Part shown: positions 26,882 through 35,952 of the stretch, piece after piece
Numbering within the stretch: the stretch's first letter is position 1
Layout of the letters: the number at the start of each line of letters is the position of its first letter
Origin: Robertkochia marina
GTDB lineage: Bacteria > Bacteroidota > Bacteroidia > Flavobacteriales > Flavobacteriaceae
Reading direction: 5' to 3'
Length of the DNA: 64,000 nucleotides
Assembly: GCF_004799345.1 (NCBI RefSeq)
Contig: NZ_SSMC01000001.1
Location: forward strand, 186,001 to 250,000
The notes under the pieces: generated by a model
What the model was told of the DNA's origin: nothing
The model's input: only the letters and a program-made list of their open reading frames with translations
The model's database searches: none
Position numbers and translations under genes: made by a program

Positions 26882-26910
26882 AAAAATTAATACGGAACAG
26901 CAATACCCAA
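26882..26910 (-). promoter_or_regulatory. Promoter of the aromatic amino acid operon
   Basis: Minus strand: TTG (26910-26908), 18-base spacer, TAATTTTT (26889-26882), one mismatch from TAnnTTTG. Transcription would start near 26875, about 20 bases before the leader-peptide ATG. The rest of 26911-27027, upstream of gldA, shows nothing recognisable. Confidence 0.6.
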
Positions 26911-27027
26911 TTATAATTTTTTAGTGATTAATTTATTTTGACTGGTCTTTTTTATATTTTTCGCAACGCATTTATCCATATTATTGGGATTCTAAAAAAA
27001 CCCTTTTCCCTTAATACATTCAAAAGC

Positions 27028-27924
27028 ATGTCTATTAAAACAGAACATATTAATAAGTTTTACGGCACACAACAGGCTCTTAATGATGTCTCCATTGCTT
27101 TAAATCCGGGAGAGATCACAGGGTTTCTCGGTCCTAATGGCGCCGGTAAATCTACCCTGATGAAGATCCTCACCACCTACCTGCAGGCCGATTCCGGCTC
27201 GGCTACAGTAAATGGATACGATGTGGAAGGCCAGGCTAAGGAAGTTCAAAAAAGTATAGGCTACCTCCCTGAGAACAACCCTCTATATCCTGAAATGTAT
27301 GTGAGAGAATACCTGGAGTTCAATGCCAATATCTACCGGTGTGACCGTTCGCGGGTACAGGAAGTGATCGAGCTTACAGGACTTACTCCTGAGGCACATA
27401 AAAAAATAAAGCAACTCTCTAAAGGGTATAAACAAAGGGTAGGTTTGGCTGCAGCCCTGATACACGACCCTGAAGTACTTATTCTCGATGAGCCAACCAC
27501 AGGACTTGACCCTAACCAGCTTTTGGAAATAAGAACGCTCATACGCAACCTGGGAAAAAAGAAAACCGTTCTGCTTTCTACCCATATTATGCAGGAAGTG
27601 GAAGCCATGTGCGACCGGGTGATCATGATCAAAAAAGGAACCATCGTGGCCGATCGGGAGATAAAATCTCTCAAAGATGATCAGGAACAGATCATAGAAG
27701 TTGAATTTGATTATCGGGTCGAAGAAGTCCTTTTACAGCAGCTGCCTCATGTTGAAAAAGTGAAGAATCTCGTTGGCTTTGTGTACCACATTCATTTTAA
27801 TACAACGAAGGATATGCGACCGGCGGTATTTGACTTTGCCCATGACAACGGACTAAAGACCTTACAGCTCAACCAGAAAAACAAAAACCTGGAAAATCTT
27901 TTCAGGGAACTTACTGAAGATTAA
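27028..27924 (+). CDS. gldA: Gliding motility-associated ABC transporter ATP-binding protein GldA
   Basis: ATPase of an ABC transporter. Walker A is GPNGAGKST, the Q-loop YLPENNPLY, signature LSKGYKQRVG, Walker B LILDEPTTGLDPNQ and the switch STHIMQE are all intact. The frame is open to 26938, but the ATG at 27028 gives the usual N-terminus MSIKTEHINKFYG and 298 residues. In Flavobacterium johnsoniae GldA works with GldF and GldG; those are not in the window. Assignment as GldA rather than another ABC ATPase is from overall sequence feel and the gliding lineage. Its stop overlaps the convergent gene by four bases. Confidence 0.85.
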   Translation: MSIKTEHINKFYGTQQALNDVSIALNPGEITGFLGPNGAGKSTLMKILTTYLQADSGSATVNGYDVEGQAKEVQKSIGYLPENNPLYPEMYVREYLEFNANIYRCDRSRVQEVIELTGLTPEAHKKIKQLSKGYKQRVGLAAALIHDPEVLILDEPTTGLDPNQLLEIRTLIRNLGKKKTVLLSTHIMQEVEAMCDRVIMIKKGTIVADREIKSLKDDQEQIIEVEFDYRVEEVLLQQLPHVEKVKNLVGFVYHIHFNTTKDMRPAVFDFAHDNGLKTLQLNQKNKNLENLFRELTED

Positions 27925-28679
27925 TTGGTAATGACCTGCCCCTTGTACTTCTGAACCACATCGATCACCGGAGGAGTATTTACCAGGATAAGGTCACCCG
28001 TGCTTAACAGCTCCCCGGTTACCGACTCGGTAGGGTTAATGGTAATATTTAAGGTACTGCGATGAAGTACCTCTGCAGCCCTTACTGTAAGTTCAGGAGC
28101 GTACAACCTTACGCTGCCATCATTCAACCTAACCTTTAGAACATCGGCCTTGCCTTTTATTTCAAAATTGGCCATTTCATTGCCAAGAACATTGAGCTCT
28201 CCAACATTCACATTAAGATCGAATTCTCCATTAACTATCCAGCGGTCATCTGAAAATGTAAACGAGCTAATTTTCAATCGTTCATAGTTCAACACCCCAT
28301 CCGAACTGATCTTAAATTGTGTAGAGCTTACGATCTCCTTCAGATCAGGAGCGGTAACATAGACCTTGGTGATATTATGCGGCCTGATCAACTCACAGGT
28401 ATTCCCCATGGTCAGGATCAATTTTCCTTCAACCACCTCAGCACTGAAATCTCCAATCAGATTTTCCCCGGTTTCCACCACCACCTTGTAGGCATCGCCC
28501 TGGGAAACGATCATTTCAACATCCTCATTTACCAGGATGCGATCAAAAGGCGCTACCTGCAATTCCTCCTGAACAATAGTACCTGTCGTTGTCAGGCAGT
28601 CACCCACATTGGTACAGCCATAAAAGACCAGTAACATCATGGGGGAAAGAAGTGCAAAAAGTCGTTTGGTCATCATCAT
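27921..28679 (-). CDS. Lipoprotein with GIN domain (DUF2807-like)
   Basis: A 252-residue predicted lipoprotein (lipobox FYGC near residue 22). The mature part is a series of short beta strands with the repeating pattern of DUF2807, the putative auto-transporter adhesin head GIN domain: FDRILVNEDVEMIVSQGD and VVETGENLIGDF are typical. Such proteins are common and functionally uncharacterised in Bacteroidota. Its start overlaps the stop of the PagL-like gene by four bases. Confidence 0.85.
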   Translation of the reverse strand: MMMTKRLFALLSPMMLLVFYGCTNVGDCLTTTGTIVQEELQVAPFDRILVNEDVEMIVSQGDAYKVVVETGENLIGDFSAEVVEGKLILTMGNTCELIRPHNITKVYVTAPDLKEIVSSTQFKISSDGVLNYERLKISSFTFSDDRWIVNGEFDLNVNVGELNVLGNEMANFEIKGKADVLKVRLNDGSVRLYAPELTVRAAEVLHRSTLNITINPTESVTGELLSTGDLILVNTPPVIDVVQKYKGQVITN

Positions 28680-29776
28680 AGTCTATATCCTATTCCAAAT
28701 TCCAGGGCTTCTGCCTTGGCCCAGTGCGTTTTCAGGCTGACGGCGGCAAAAAAGTCCTCTCCAAAATATCTCTTGATCCCGACACGATGGTAGATCTCAT
28801 CTTCATAATCGATGGGGTAGTACACATAATACCCGAACTGAGTGAGAAGGCTCAACTTACCCATGAATAACTCATGGCCGGCAAAAAGTCCAACCCGACG
28901 ATAGTCTTCCTGGCCGGTTCGATTCTCCCAGGGGTAAGCAATAGCTCTGTGACGGTTATATTCAATTAAAAAATCAGCAAAGAAAACATCTGCCCCCAGT
29001 TGCAGCGCACTTTTCTTATTGATGCGCTTATCGGCATAAAAAGACCCGACATAAAACGGGAACTGACCACTGCCCACAATATCACTTTCATTAACCCCGC
29101 TTCTGAACACAAAATTGTAGCGAACCGGTTCTGTAAACTTTAGAGACACCCCCTTTTCCTCATAGGTCATAGGCTCGCTATCCAGGTCATAATTGGCCCC
29201 GATGGTTGCCACGATAGAATTTGTACTGGTATTGGGCGCTTTGATGTTGGCATTTGAGTAGTGGATCAGAGACAACCCAAGATTGATACCCCATCGGTCA
29301 ATAATACGCTCCTTCTTATAGTTCAGCATCATATAGGTAGCGCTGAGAAATCGGGAACCGTACACATTGTTACGGTAATTCGTTTCTCTGTCATACGGAT
29401 TGGTACTCATACCAATTCCGGTACCTATCCGGAACATCAAACTCCGCTTAAGGAAGTAGAAATTGTAGTGGGCGTAAAGACCGTAATTTTCTCCCAGGTT
29501 CTCATTCTTAAGGTCCTGATAGTTAAAGCTAACACCAAAATCCGGATAATTGTACAATTCGTGCCACTCCTCAGACCCGTCCGTCCTTTTATTCCAACTT
29601 AGAATGACCCCGTTCGGATACCCGGTGATCAGGTGAAGGATATCTACATTATGCTCCATCACCGTTCCCTGAAAATACTGAACATCGATGTATGCATTGT
29701 TGCGCTCTTCCTGTGCAAAGGAAAGCGAAAAACAGCAGAAGGAAAGCAGGAAAAAAATCAGGCGATTTGGGCTCAT
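28676..29776 (-). CDS. PagL-like acyloxyacyl hydrolase / lipid A deacylase family outer-membrane protein
   Basis: A 366-residue exported beta-barrel protein. The ATG at 29776 gives a clean signal peptide (MSPNRLIFFLLSFCCFSLSF); a longer frame to 29821 overlaps metF. Residues near 190 contain LIHYSNANIKAPN, matching the HxSN...PN pattern of PagL where His and Ser are catalytic. Many Tyr-rich alternating strands follow, ending in FGIGYRL. PagL removes the 3-O-acyl chain of lipid A; substrate here is not certain. It precedes the GIN-domain lipoprotein with a four-base overlap. Confidence 0.8.
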   Translation of the reverse strand: MSPNRLIFFLLSFCCFSLSFAQEERNNAYIDVQYFQGTVMEHNVDILHLITGYPNGVILSWNKRTDGSEEWHELYNYPDFGVSFNYQDLKNENLGENYGLYAHYNFYFLKRSLMFRIGTGIGMSTNPYDRETNYRNNVYGSRFLSATYMMLNYKKERIIDRWGINLGLSLIHYSNANIKAPNTSTNSIVATIGANYDLDSEPMTYEEKGVSLKFTEPVRYNFVFRSGVNESDIVGSGQFPFYVGSFYADKRINKKSALQLGADVFFADFLIEYNRHRAIAYPWENRTGQEDYRRVGLFAGHELFMGKLSLLTQFGYYVYYPIDYEDEIYHRVGIKRYFGEDFFAAVSLKTHWAKAEALEFGIGYRL

Positions 29777-29801
29777 ACCCGTCAAAAATAAACTTATTAA
29801 T

Positions 29802-30755
29802 TTAAAATAGGGCACTGGCAATATCCTTAATATTATCAGATTTTCCCATGGAGTAATAATGTAAAACAGGAACGCCTGCCTCCTTTAATTCACGGGATTG
29901 CTGAATACACCATTCTACTCCAACCTGCCTTACTTCTTTATTGGTACTACACTTTTCTACCTCACTGATCAACTCTTCAGGAAGATCGATCTTAAACACC
30001 TGGGGGAGTAACTGCAGGTGTTTTTTAACGGCAATAGGTTTTATTCCGGGAATAATGGGCACGGTAATACCCATGGCCCTGGCCTTATCCACAAACTCGA
30101 AAAAGGCTTCATTTCTAAAAAACATCTGGGTCACCACATAGTCGGCCCCCATATCTACTTTCAGTTTGAGTTTTTTAAGGTCAGACTCTAATGAAGGGGC
30201 TTCCAGGTGCTTTTCAGGATACCCGGCCACACCCACACAGAAATCAGCCATGGCTCCGGCCTCAGCAGTATCATGCAGGTACTTACCTTCCCTGAGGTCG
30301 CGTATCTGTTTTACCAGGTCAGACGCGTATTCGTGTCCTCCTTCTGTCTTCTCAAAATAGCGCTGATGCTTCATGGCATCTCCTCTTAAGGCCATCACGT
30401 TATCTATACCGAGGTAGTGGCAATCCACCAAAAGGTATTCGGTTTCTTCCCGGGTAAAGCCTCCGCAAAGCACATGAGGAATCGTATCCACATCATACTT
30501 ATGTTTAATAGCTGCACAAATGCCTACGGTTCCGGGACGCATCCGTGTAATTTTTCGCTCCAGCAGATCGTCTTTCTGAATATACACATACTCTTCTCTG
30601 GAGGTGGTCACATCTATAAAAGGCGGATCAAACTCCATGAGCGGATCAATATTTCGATACAATTCGTCGATGTTACTTCCTTTTTTAGGAGGTATGATCT
30701 CAAAGGAAAAAAGTGTTTTCCCGTTGGCGTTCTTAATGTGGTCAGTAACTTTCAT
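29802..30755 (-). CDS. metF: Methylenetetrahydrofolate reductase
   Basis: FAD enzyme that makes 5-methyl-THF, the methyl donor for MetH. The 317-residue form from ATG 30755 begins MKVTDHIKNANGKTLFSFEI, the usual start; a longer frame to 30794 overlaps metH. Motifs: FSFEIIPPKKG, DVTTSREEYVYI (substrate-binding region), HVLCGGFT, and DYVVTQMFF. It lies 25 bases after metH on the same strand, completing a methyl-supply unit. Confidence 0.95.
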   Translation of the reverse strand: MKVTDHIKNANGKTLFSFEIIPPKKGSNIDELYRNIDPLMEFDPPFIDVTTSREEYVYIQKDDLLERKITRMRPGTVGICAAIKHKYDVDTIPHVLCGGFTREETEYLLVDCHYLGIDNVMALRGDAMKHQRYFEKTEGGHEYASDLVKQIRDLREGKYLHDTAEAGAMADFCVGVAGYPEKHLEAPSLESDLKKLKLKVDMGADYVVTQMFFRNEAFFEFVDKARAMGITVPIIPGIKPIAVKKHLQLLPQVFKIDLPEELISEVEKCSTNKEVRQVGVEWCIQQSRELKEAGVPVLHYYSMGKSDNIKDIASALF

Positions 30756-30780
30756 GAAGTTATGTTCGTTGTACTGGTTT

Positions 30781-33459
30781 TTATTGTGCTGCAATGTTCG
30801 GATTTAGCCACCTCGCGGCATCCTCTGCGGTAATTCCGCGCCGGGCAGCATAGTCTTCCACCTGATCGTCGAGAATCTTACCCAAACCGAAATACTTACT
30901 TTCAGGATGTGCGAAATAATACCCGGAAACTGAGGCGGCCGGCCACATGGCTTTACTTTCAGTTAAGGTTACCCCAATGCGATCTTCTACCTGCAGCAAC
31001 TTCCAAATGGTATCCTTCTCCAGGTGATCCGGACAGGCCGGGTATCCCGGGGCGGGACGAATTCCTTTATAAGCTTCTTTGATCAGCGCCTCATTGCTTA
31101 GGGCTTCTCCGGGAGCATACCCCCAAAATTCCTTTCGTACTTTTTCATGCAGCCATTCAGCAAATGCCTCTGCCAGACGGTCTGCAAGTGCCTTCACCAT
31201 GATGCTGTTGTAATCGTCATGCTCAGCTTCAAAAGCCTTTGCCTTTTCTTCTACCCCAAAGCCTGCTGTAACACAGAAAGCCCCTATATGATCTTTCCCA
31301 TGTTCCTCCGGCATTACAAAATCGGCAAGGGCCATATTAGGCACCTTCCCTGATTTTTGAGATTGCTGCCTCAGGGTCAGAAACCTGTAAGCAGGACTTC
31401 CCTTTTCATCATAAAGCTGAATATCATCATCCCCGATACTATTGGCCGGAAATACTCCGAATACTCCCTTAATATCAAACCAGCCTTCATTTTTTATAGC
31501 CTCGAGCATTGCGCGTGCATCCTCAAATAATTCTTGGGCTTGCTCGCCCACCACCTTGTCTTCGAGAATTGCCGGATACTTACCGTGCAGGTCCCATGAG
31601 CGGAAAAAGGGAGTCCAGTCAATATAAGGTTCAAGCTCTGCAACAGTAGCGTTAACCTCCTTAACACCCAACACATTAGGCTTAGCAGGAATATAATCTT
31701 CCCAGGATAGTTTGAGTTTATTTGCCCGGGCGTCGGCAAGACTGAGGTAACTTTTCGATCTTGATCTGTTCAAATACCCTTCCCGAAGTTTATCGTATTC
31801 AATTTTGATCTGCCCCTTATACTCTTCAGAAGTCGATCTGTTCAAGAGATTCCCTGCCACCGTAACGGCTCTTGACGCATCGTTAACATGAACAACACTT
31901 CCCGAAAATTCAGGAGCGATCTTAACTGCTGTATGCGCCCTTGAGGTCGTTGCACCGCCGATAAGTAAAGGAACATTCAGGTCCTGTTTACTCAATTCTT
32001 TGGCCAGGTACACCATCTCGTCAAGAGAAGGAGTGATCAAACCACTTAACCCAATAAGATCAACATGCTCTTCAAGGGCTTTTTCTATGATCCTCTCCGG
32101 GGGCACCATCACCCCAAGGTCAACGATCTCATAGTTATTACAGGCCAGAACAACGCTCACAATGTTCTTACCGATATCGTGTACATCGCCCTTAACGGTT
32201 GCCAACAAGACCTTTCCGGCACTGCGTGCCTCATCATCCTTTTCAGCTTCAATATAGGGCAGCAAATAGGCCACTGCCTTTTTCATTACCCGGGCAGACT
32301 TTACCACCTGGGGCAGGAACATTTTACCACTGCCGAAGAGATCTCCCACCACATTCATACCGTTCATCAAGTGGTGTTCAATAACCTGTATCGGTCTTGC
32401 TACCTGCTGTCTGGCCTCTTCCACATCGATCTCGATATACTCATCAACACCCTTCACAAGGCTATGGGTGATCCTGTCCTGCAGAACATCATTCCGCCAC
32501 TCCAGATTGGCCTTCGCCATTATTTTTCCGTTGCCTTTAAACTTTTCAGCAAAGTCAAGCAACCGTTCTGTAGCATCTTCTCTTCGATCTAAGAGCACAT
32601 CCTCCACATGCTCCAACAGGTCCTTAGGGATCTCATCGTAAACCTCCAGTAATTGAGGATTAACAATACCCATGGTCATGCCGTGTTTTATACCGTGGTA
32701 CAAAAAGGCAGAATGCATGGCTTCCCTCACCGCATTATTCCCGCGAAAAGAAAAAGACACATTACTCACCCCTCCACTCACATGAGCATGGGGCAGGTTT
32801 TCACGAATCCATTTTGTAGCAAGGAAAAAATCCAGCGCATTTTTTCGGTGCTCTTCCATGCCGGTGGCTACCGGAAATATATTAGGGTCAAAGATGATAT
32901 CTTCAGGCGGAAAGCTTACTTTTTCTGTCAGAATACGATAGGATCTTTCACAGATCTCAAGGCGGCGTTCGTAAGAATCGGCCTGTCCTTTCTCATCAAA
33001 TGCCATTACGATAACGGCTGCACCATACCGTTTGACCTTTTTGGCATGTGCAATGAATTCCTCCTCACCTTCTTTCAGTGAAATTGAGTTGACCACACAT
33101 TTTCCCTGCACCACCTGCAGTCCGGCCTCTATGATCTCCCATTTAGAGCTGTCTATCATAACGGGAACCCTCGCGATATCCGGTTCGGAAGCCATTAGCT
33201 TGAGAAAGGTGGTCATAGCCTCTACCCCATCGATCATCCCTTCATCCATATTGACATCGATGATCTGGGCACCTCCTTCTACCTGGGCCCTGGCCACCTC
33301 AAGAGCCTCTTCAAATTTCTCTTCCTTGATAAGGCGAAGAAACTTCCTGGAACCGGTCACATTGGTACGTTCTCCGATATTTACAAAATTTGTTTCCGGG
33401 GTAACCACCAGGGGTTCTAACCCGGCAAGCTTAAGATATTTTTGGTTATTACTATTCAT
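30781..33459 (-). CDS. metH: Methionine synthase, folate/cobalamin/activation part
   Basis: Carries the last three of the four MetH modules in 892 residues: pterin-binding domain (about 10-330, [19 protein letters not shown]), cobalamin-binding domain (about 340-580, with DVHDIGKNI for B12 and [17 protein letters not shown]), and the SAM-binding reactivation domain (about 590-892, [12 protein letters not shown]). The homocysteine domain is the separate upstream gene. The stop of that gene and this ATG share one base (TAATG), so they are translationally coupled. Enzyme is B12-dependent. Confidence 0.95.
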   Translation of the reverse strand: MNSNNQKYLKLAGLEPLVVTPETNFVNIGERTNVTGSRKFLRLIKEEKFEEALEVARAQVEGGAQIIDVNMDEGMIDGVEAMTTFLKLMASEPDIARVPVMIDSSKWEIIEAGLQVVQGKCVVNSISLKEGEEEFIAHAKKVKRYGAAVIVMAFDEKGQADSYERRLEICERSYRILTEKVSFPPEDIIFDPNIFPVATGMEEHRKNALDFFLATKWIRENLPHAHVSGGVSNVSFSFRGNNAVREAMHSAFLYHGIKHGMTMGIVNPQLLEVYDEIPKDLLEHVEDVLLDRREDATERLLDFAEKFKGNGKIMAKANLEWRNDVLQDRITHSLVKGVDEYIEIDVEEARQQVARPIQVIEHHLMNGMNVVGDLFGSGKMFLPQVVKSARVMKKAVAYLLPYIEAEKDDEARSAGKVLLATVKGDVHDIGKNIVSVVLACNNYEIVDLGVMVPPERIIEKALEEHVDLIGLSGLITPSLDEMVYLAKELSKQDLNVPLLIGGATTSRAHTAVKIAPEFSGSVVHVNDASRAVTVAGNLLNRSTSEEYKGQIKIEYDKLREGYLNRSRSKSYLSLADARANKLKLSWEDYIPAKPNVLGVKEVNATVAELEPYIDWTPFFRSWDLHGKYPAILEDKVVGEQAQELFEDARAMLEAIKNEGWFDIKGVFGVFPANSIGDDDIQLYDEKGSPAYRFLTLRQQSQKSGKVPNMALADFVMPEEHGKDHIGAFCVTAGFGVEEKAKAFEAEHDDYNSIMVKALADRLAEAFAEWLHEKVRKEFWGYAPGEALSNEALIKEAYKGIRPAPGYPACPDHLEKDTIWKLLQVEDRIGVTLTESKAMWPAASVSGYYFAHPESKYFGLGKILDDQVEDYAARRGITAEDAARWLNPNIAAQ

Positions 33460-34460
33460 TACACTAACACTGCATTCTTTCTGGGTTCATATTCTTCTGC
33501 GATCTCTGCAATGGCCTTGATATGCTCCGGAGAAGTACCACAGCACCCTCCGATAATATTCACCACATGTTCTTCGAGATATTTCCTGATCAGTTCCCGC
33601 ATTTGTTCCGGGGTCTGGTCGTATTCCCCAAAATGATTGGGCAGTCCTGCATTAGGATGGGCCGAGACATAGGCATCGGTACGCTTGGCCAGGCGTTTTA
33701 CATAAGGTAATAACTGATCGGCTCCAAGAGCACAATTGAACCCTATACTCAATAAGGGAATATGTGAAACTGAGATCAGGAAGGCCTCTACCGTCTGTCC
33801 GGACAAGGTTCTTCCTGAGGCATCAGTGATCGTACCACTAATCATCACCGGGATATCAAGTCCCCTTTCTTCTTTCACCTCTTCGATCGCAAAGAGTGCT
33901 GCTTTGGCATTGAGGGTATCAAACACGGTCTCTACCAGGAAGAGGTCCACCCCACCATCGGCAAGGGCTTCAGCCTGCTGCTTATACGCCAACCTAAGCT
34001 CTTCAAATGTTACAGCCCTGAATCCGGGGTCATTCACATCGGGAGACATACTGGCTGTTTTATTGGTAGGTCCCATAGAGCCGGCAACGAACCTTGGTTT
34101 TTCCGGATTACGTGCCGTAAATTCATCTGCAACCCTTCTGGCAATGCGCGCACTTTCAAAATTCAGTTCATAGACAAACTCTTCCAGTTGATAATCGGCC
34201 ATGGCAATGGTCGTACCCGAAAAGGTGTTGGTTTCAATGATATCAGCCCCGGCCTCCAGGTATTTTGCATGTATTGTAGCGATAGCTTCCGGCTGTGTGA
34301 GCGAAAGCAAGTCATTATTACCCTTTTGAGATTGTGCTATATCTTTAAATCGTTCTCCTCTAAAATCTTCTTCAGAAAATCGATAATCCTGAAGCATGGT
34401 ACCCATGGCACCATCCAGAACCAGGATCCTGTTTTTTAGAACGTCTTTAATTTTCTCCAT
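33459..34460 (-). CDS. metH: Methionine synthase, homocysteine-binding part
   Basis: A 333-residue stand-alone homocysteine S-methyltransferase module. The zinc ligands are visible: Cys in GFNCALG near residue 241 and the Cys pair in [11 protein letters not shown] near residue 308. N-terminal [13 protein letters not shown] is typical of MetH. It works with the following 892-residue protein to make a complete MetH in two chains. Many Bacteroidota have this split, so it is not a frameshift: both parts have complete domain boundaries. It has its own promoter and a structured 5' leader (34553-34634). Confidence 0.93.
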   Translation of the reverse strand: MEKIKDVLKNRILVLDGAMGTMLQDYRFSEEDFRGERFKDIAQSQKGNNDLLSLTQPEAIATIHAKYLEAGADIIETNTFSGTTIAMADYQLEEFVYELNFESARIARRVADEFTARNPEKPRFVAGSMGPTNKTASMSPDVNDPGFRAVTFEELRLAYKQQAEALADGGVDLFLVETVFDTLNAKAALFAIEEVKEERGLDIPVMISGTITDASGRTLSGQTVEAFLISVSHIPLLSIGFNCALGADQLLPYVKRLAKRTDAYVSAHPNAGLPNHFGEYDQTPEQMRELIRKYLEEHVVNIIGGCCGTSPEHIKAIAEIAEEYEPRKNAVLV

Positions 34461-34552
34461 ATCATTGATTCATTATCAGAAGCCACCTTCCTTAATTTCT
34501 TTTTTTCTCAACCATGCCGGGAAATGATCTATTCACTTCGCCTCTTTACTGA

Positions 34553-34634
34553 CTGATAAACACGGCTTTTTTTCTGGGGCTTACTGCTTTGATCTCATAG
34601 ATCGGTACCGGCTGCTTCCCCACATCTTTATCAG
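34553..34634 (-). promoter_or_regulatory. Structured 5' leader of metH, unclassified RNA element
   Basis: The 8-base arms CTGATAAA and TTTATCAG (plus strand 34553-34560 and 34627-34634) close an 82-base element. Inside are GGGG/CCCC (34576-34579, 34618-34621) and a hairpin GATCT-cat-AGATC (34591-34603). The closing helix starts about ten bases after the predicted transcription start of metH. I could not match it to SAM-I, SAM-II, SAH or cobalamin riboswitches. The rest of the gap, to 34461, shows no clear terminator. Confidence 0.55.
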
Positions 34635-34650
34635 CTTAAAAAACAAGATG

Positions 34651-34681
34651 CAAAGATAACTACAATCCTTCGCCCTGCCAA
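34651..34681 (-). promoter_or_regulatory. Promoter of the metH-metF unit
   Basis: Minus strand: TTG (34681-34679), 20-base spacer, TATCTTTG (34658-34651), an exact TAnnTTTG. Transcription near 34644 would produce a leader of about 185 bases before the first metH ATG. Confidence 0.7.
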
Positions 34682-34751
34682 CCATCTGAGCTCCTAAGCA
34701 TCTTCTTCACCCTTGATTTGTTTTCATTTGCACATCATCATTTCAAAGACA

Positions 34752-35930
34752 TTATTGAGGAGCTTTTTCCAGGGCCCTGTCAAGATCTCTTATAATGTCA
34801 TCAACATGTTCCAATCCAACCGACACCCTTACCAAACCATCGGTAATGCCCACCTCCAGCCTGTCAGTTTCAGAGAGTTTACTATGCGTGGTGGAGGCAG
34901 GATGAGTAACTATACTTCGAGTATCTCCAAGATTAGCCGAAAGGGAGCACATTTCGATATTATTCAAGAACCGTCTTCCCGCTTCAACGCCTCCTTTCAC
35001 CTCAAATGCCACAATACTGCCTCCATATTTCATCTGACGTTTTGCCACCTCGAACATGGGATGAGATTCCAGGAAAGGATGCTTTACCCAGTTTACTGCA
35101 TTGTGCCCTTCCAGAAAATGAGCCACCTTCAGCGCGTTCTCACAATGCCTTTCCACGCGAACAGAGAGTGTTTCAAGACTTTTAGACAATACCCAAGCAT
35201 TAAAGGGCGACATGGCCGGTCCGGTATTTCTGGAAAAAAGGTAGATCTCCCTTATCAGATCTGACCTTCCAACGGTAACCCCACCGAGCACACGCCCTTG
35301 TCCGTCAATAAGTTTTGTAGCCGAATGAATCACCAGGTCAGCACCGAATTTAATGGGCTGCTGCAGGTAAGGCGTCGCAAAGCAATTATCGATGATCAGA
35401 ATCAGGTGGTGTTCTTTAGCAATTCGCGAAAGTGCCTGCAGGTCGAGCACGTCTACCCCGGGATTAGTAGGTGTTTCCGCATACAGGACCTTCGTATTGG
35501 GCCTGATGAGCTCCGGAAGGTTTTCAACCTCCTCCGCCTTAAAATAGGAGGTTTCAATATTCCATTTGGGCAAATATTTTGTAAAAAGAGAATGTGTTGA
35601 CCCGAATACAGAGCGACAGGATACTATATGGTCTCCGCTGTTGAGAAGGGCGGCAAAAGTGGAAAACACCGCAGACATCCCTGTAGCAAAAGCATATCCG
35701 TCTTCAGCTCCTTCCATTTTACAGATCTTGTCAACAAATTCTGAGGTGTTGGGATTGGTAAAACGGCTGTAAATATTACGTTCCTTTTCTTCGGCAAAGC
35801 TGGCTCTCATATCCTCTGCATCCTCAAAAACAAAACTGGAAGTGAGGTAGAGTGGCACGGAGTGCTCCTGGAAGTCTGTTCTTTCGAGTTGCGATCTTAT
35901 CGCCCGGGTTTCAAAATGATGTTCGTTCAT
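34752..35930 (-). CDS. O-acyl-homoserine sulfhydrylase / cystathionine gamma-synthase family enzyme
   Basis: A 392-residue Cys/Met metabolism PLP enzyme from the ATG at 35930; the frame continues to 35972 but then overlaps metX-thrA. PLP lysine is in SATKLIDGQGRVLGG; YSRFTNPNT and ATGMSAVFSTF are family motifs. Next to a MetX domain it most likely condenses O-acetyl-homoserine with sulfide (direct sulfhydrylation, MetZ/MetY-like), though cystathionine synthesis cannot be excluded. Co-transcribed with metX-thrA behind the SAM-I riboswitch. Confidence 0.88.
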   Translation of the reverse strand: MNEHHFETRAIRSQLERTDFQEHSVPLYLTSSFVFEDAEDMRASFAEEKERNIYSRFTNPNTSEFVDKICKMEGAEDGYAFATGMSAVFSTFAALLNSGDHIVSCRSVFGSTHSLFTKYLPKWNIETSYFKAEEVENLPELIRPNTKVLYAETPTNPGVDVLDLQALSRIAKEHHLILIIDNCFATPYLQQPIKFGADLVIHSATKLIDGQGRVLGGVTVGRSDLIREIYLFSRNTGPAMSPFNAWVLSKSLETLSVRVERHCENALKVAHFLEGHNAVNWVKHPFLESHPMFEVAKRQMKYGGSIVAFEVKGGVEAGRRFLNNIEMCSLSANLGDTRSIVTHPASTTHSKLSETDRLEVGITDGLVRVSVGLEHVDDIIRDLDRALEKAPQ

Positions 35931-35952
35931 TACACTAAGTCTTTTTTGAAAA

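Noticed and set aside
32065-32592. 175-codon open frame on the plus strand
   Set aside because: Antisense to the pterin/cobalamin part of metH; composition is that of a reverse-frame shadow.
33459-33461. Possible frameshift breaking a single metH
   Set aside because: Both parts have proper start and stop codons, domain boundaries fall at the junction, and the two-chain form is known in Bacteroidota.
34461-34751. Cobalamin or SAM-I/II riboswitch before metH
   Set aside because: No B12-box-like or S-box core could be found; only the unclassified helix-closed element is supported.
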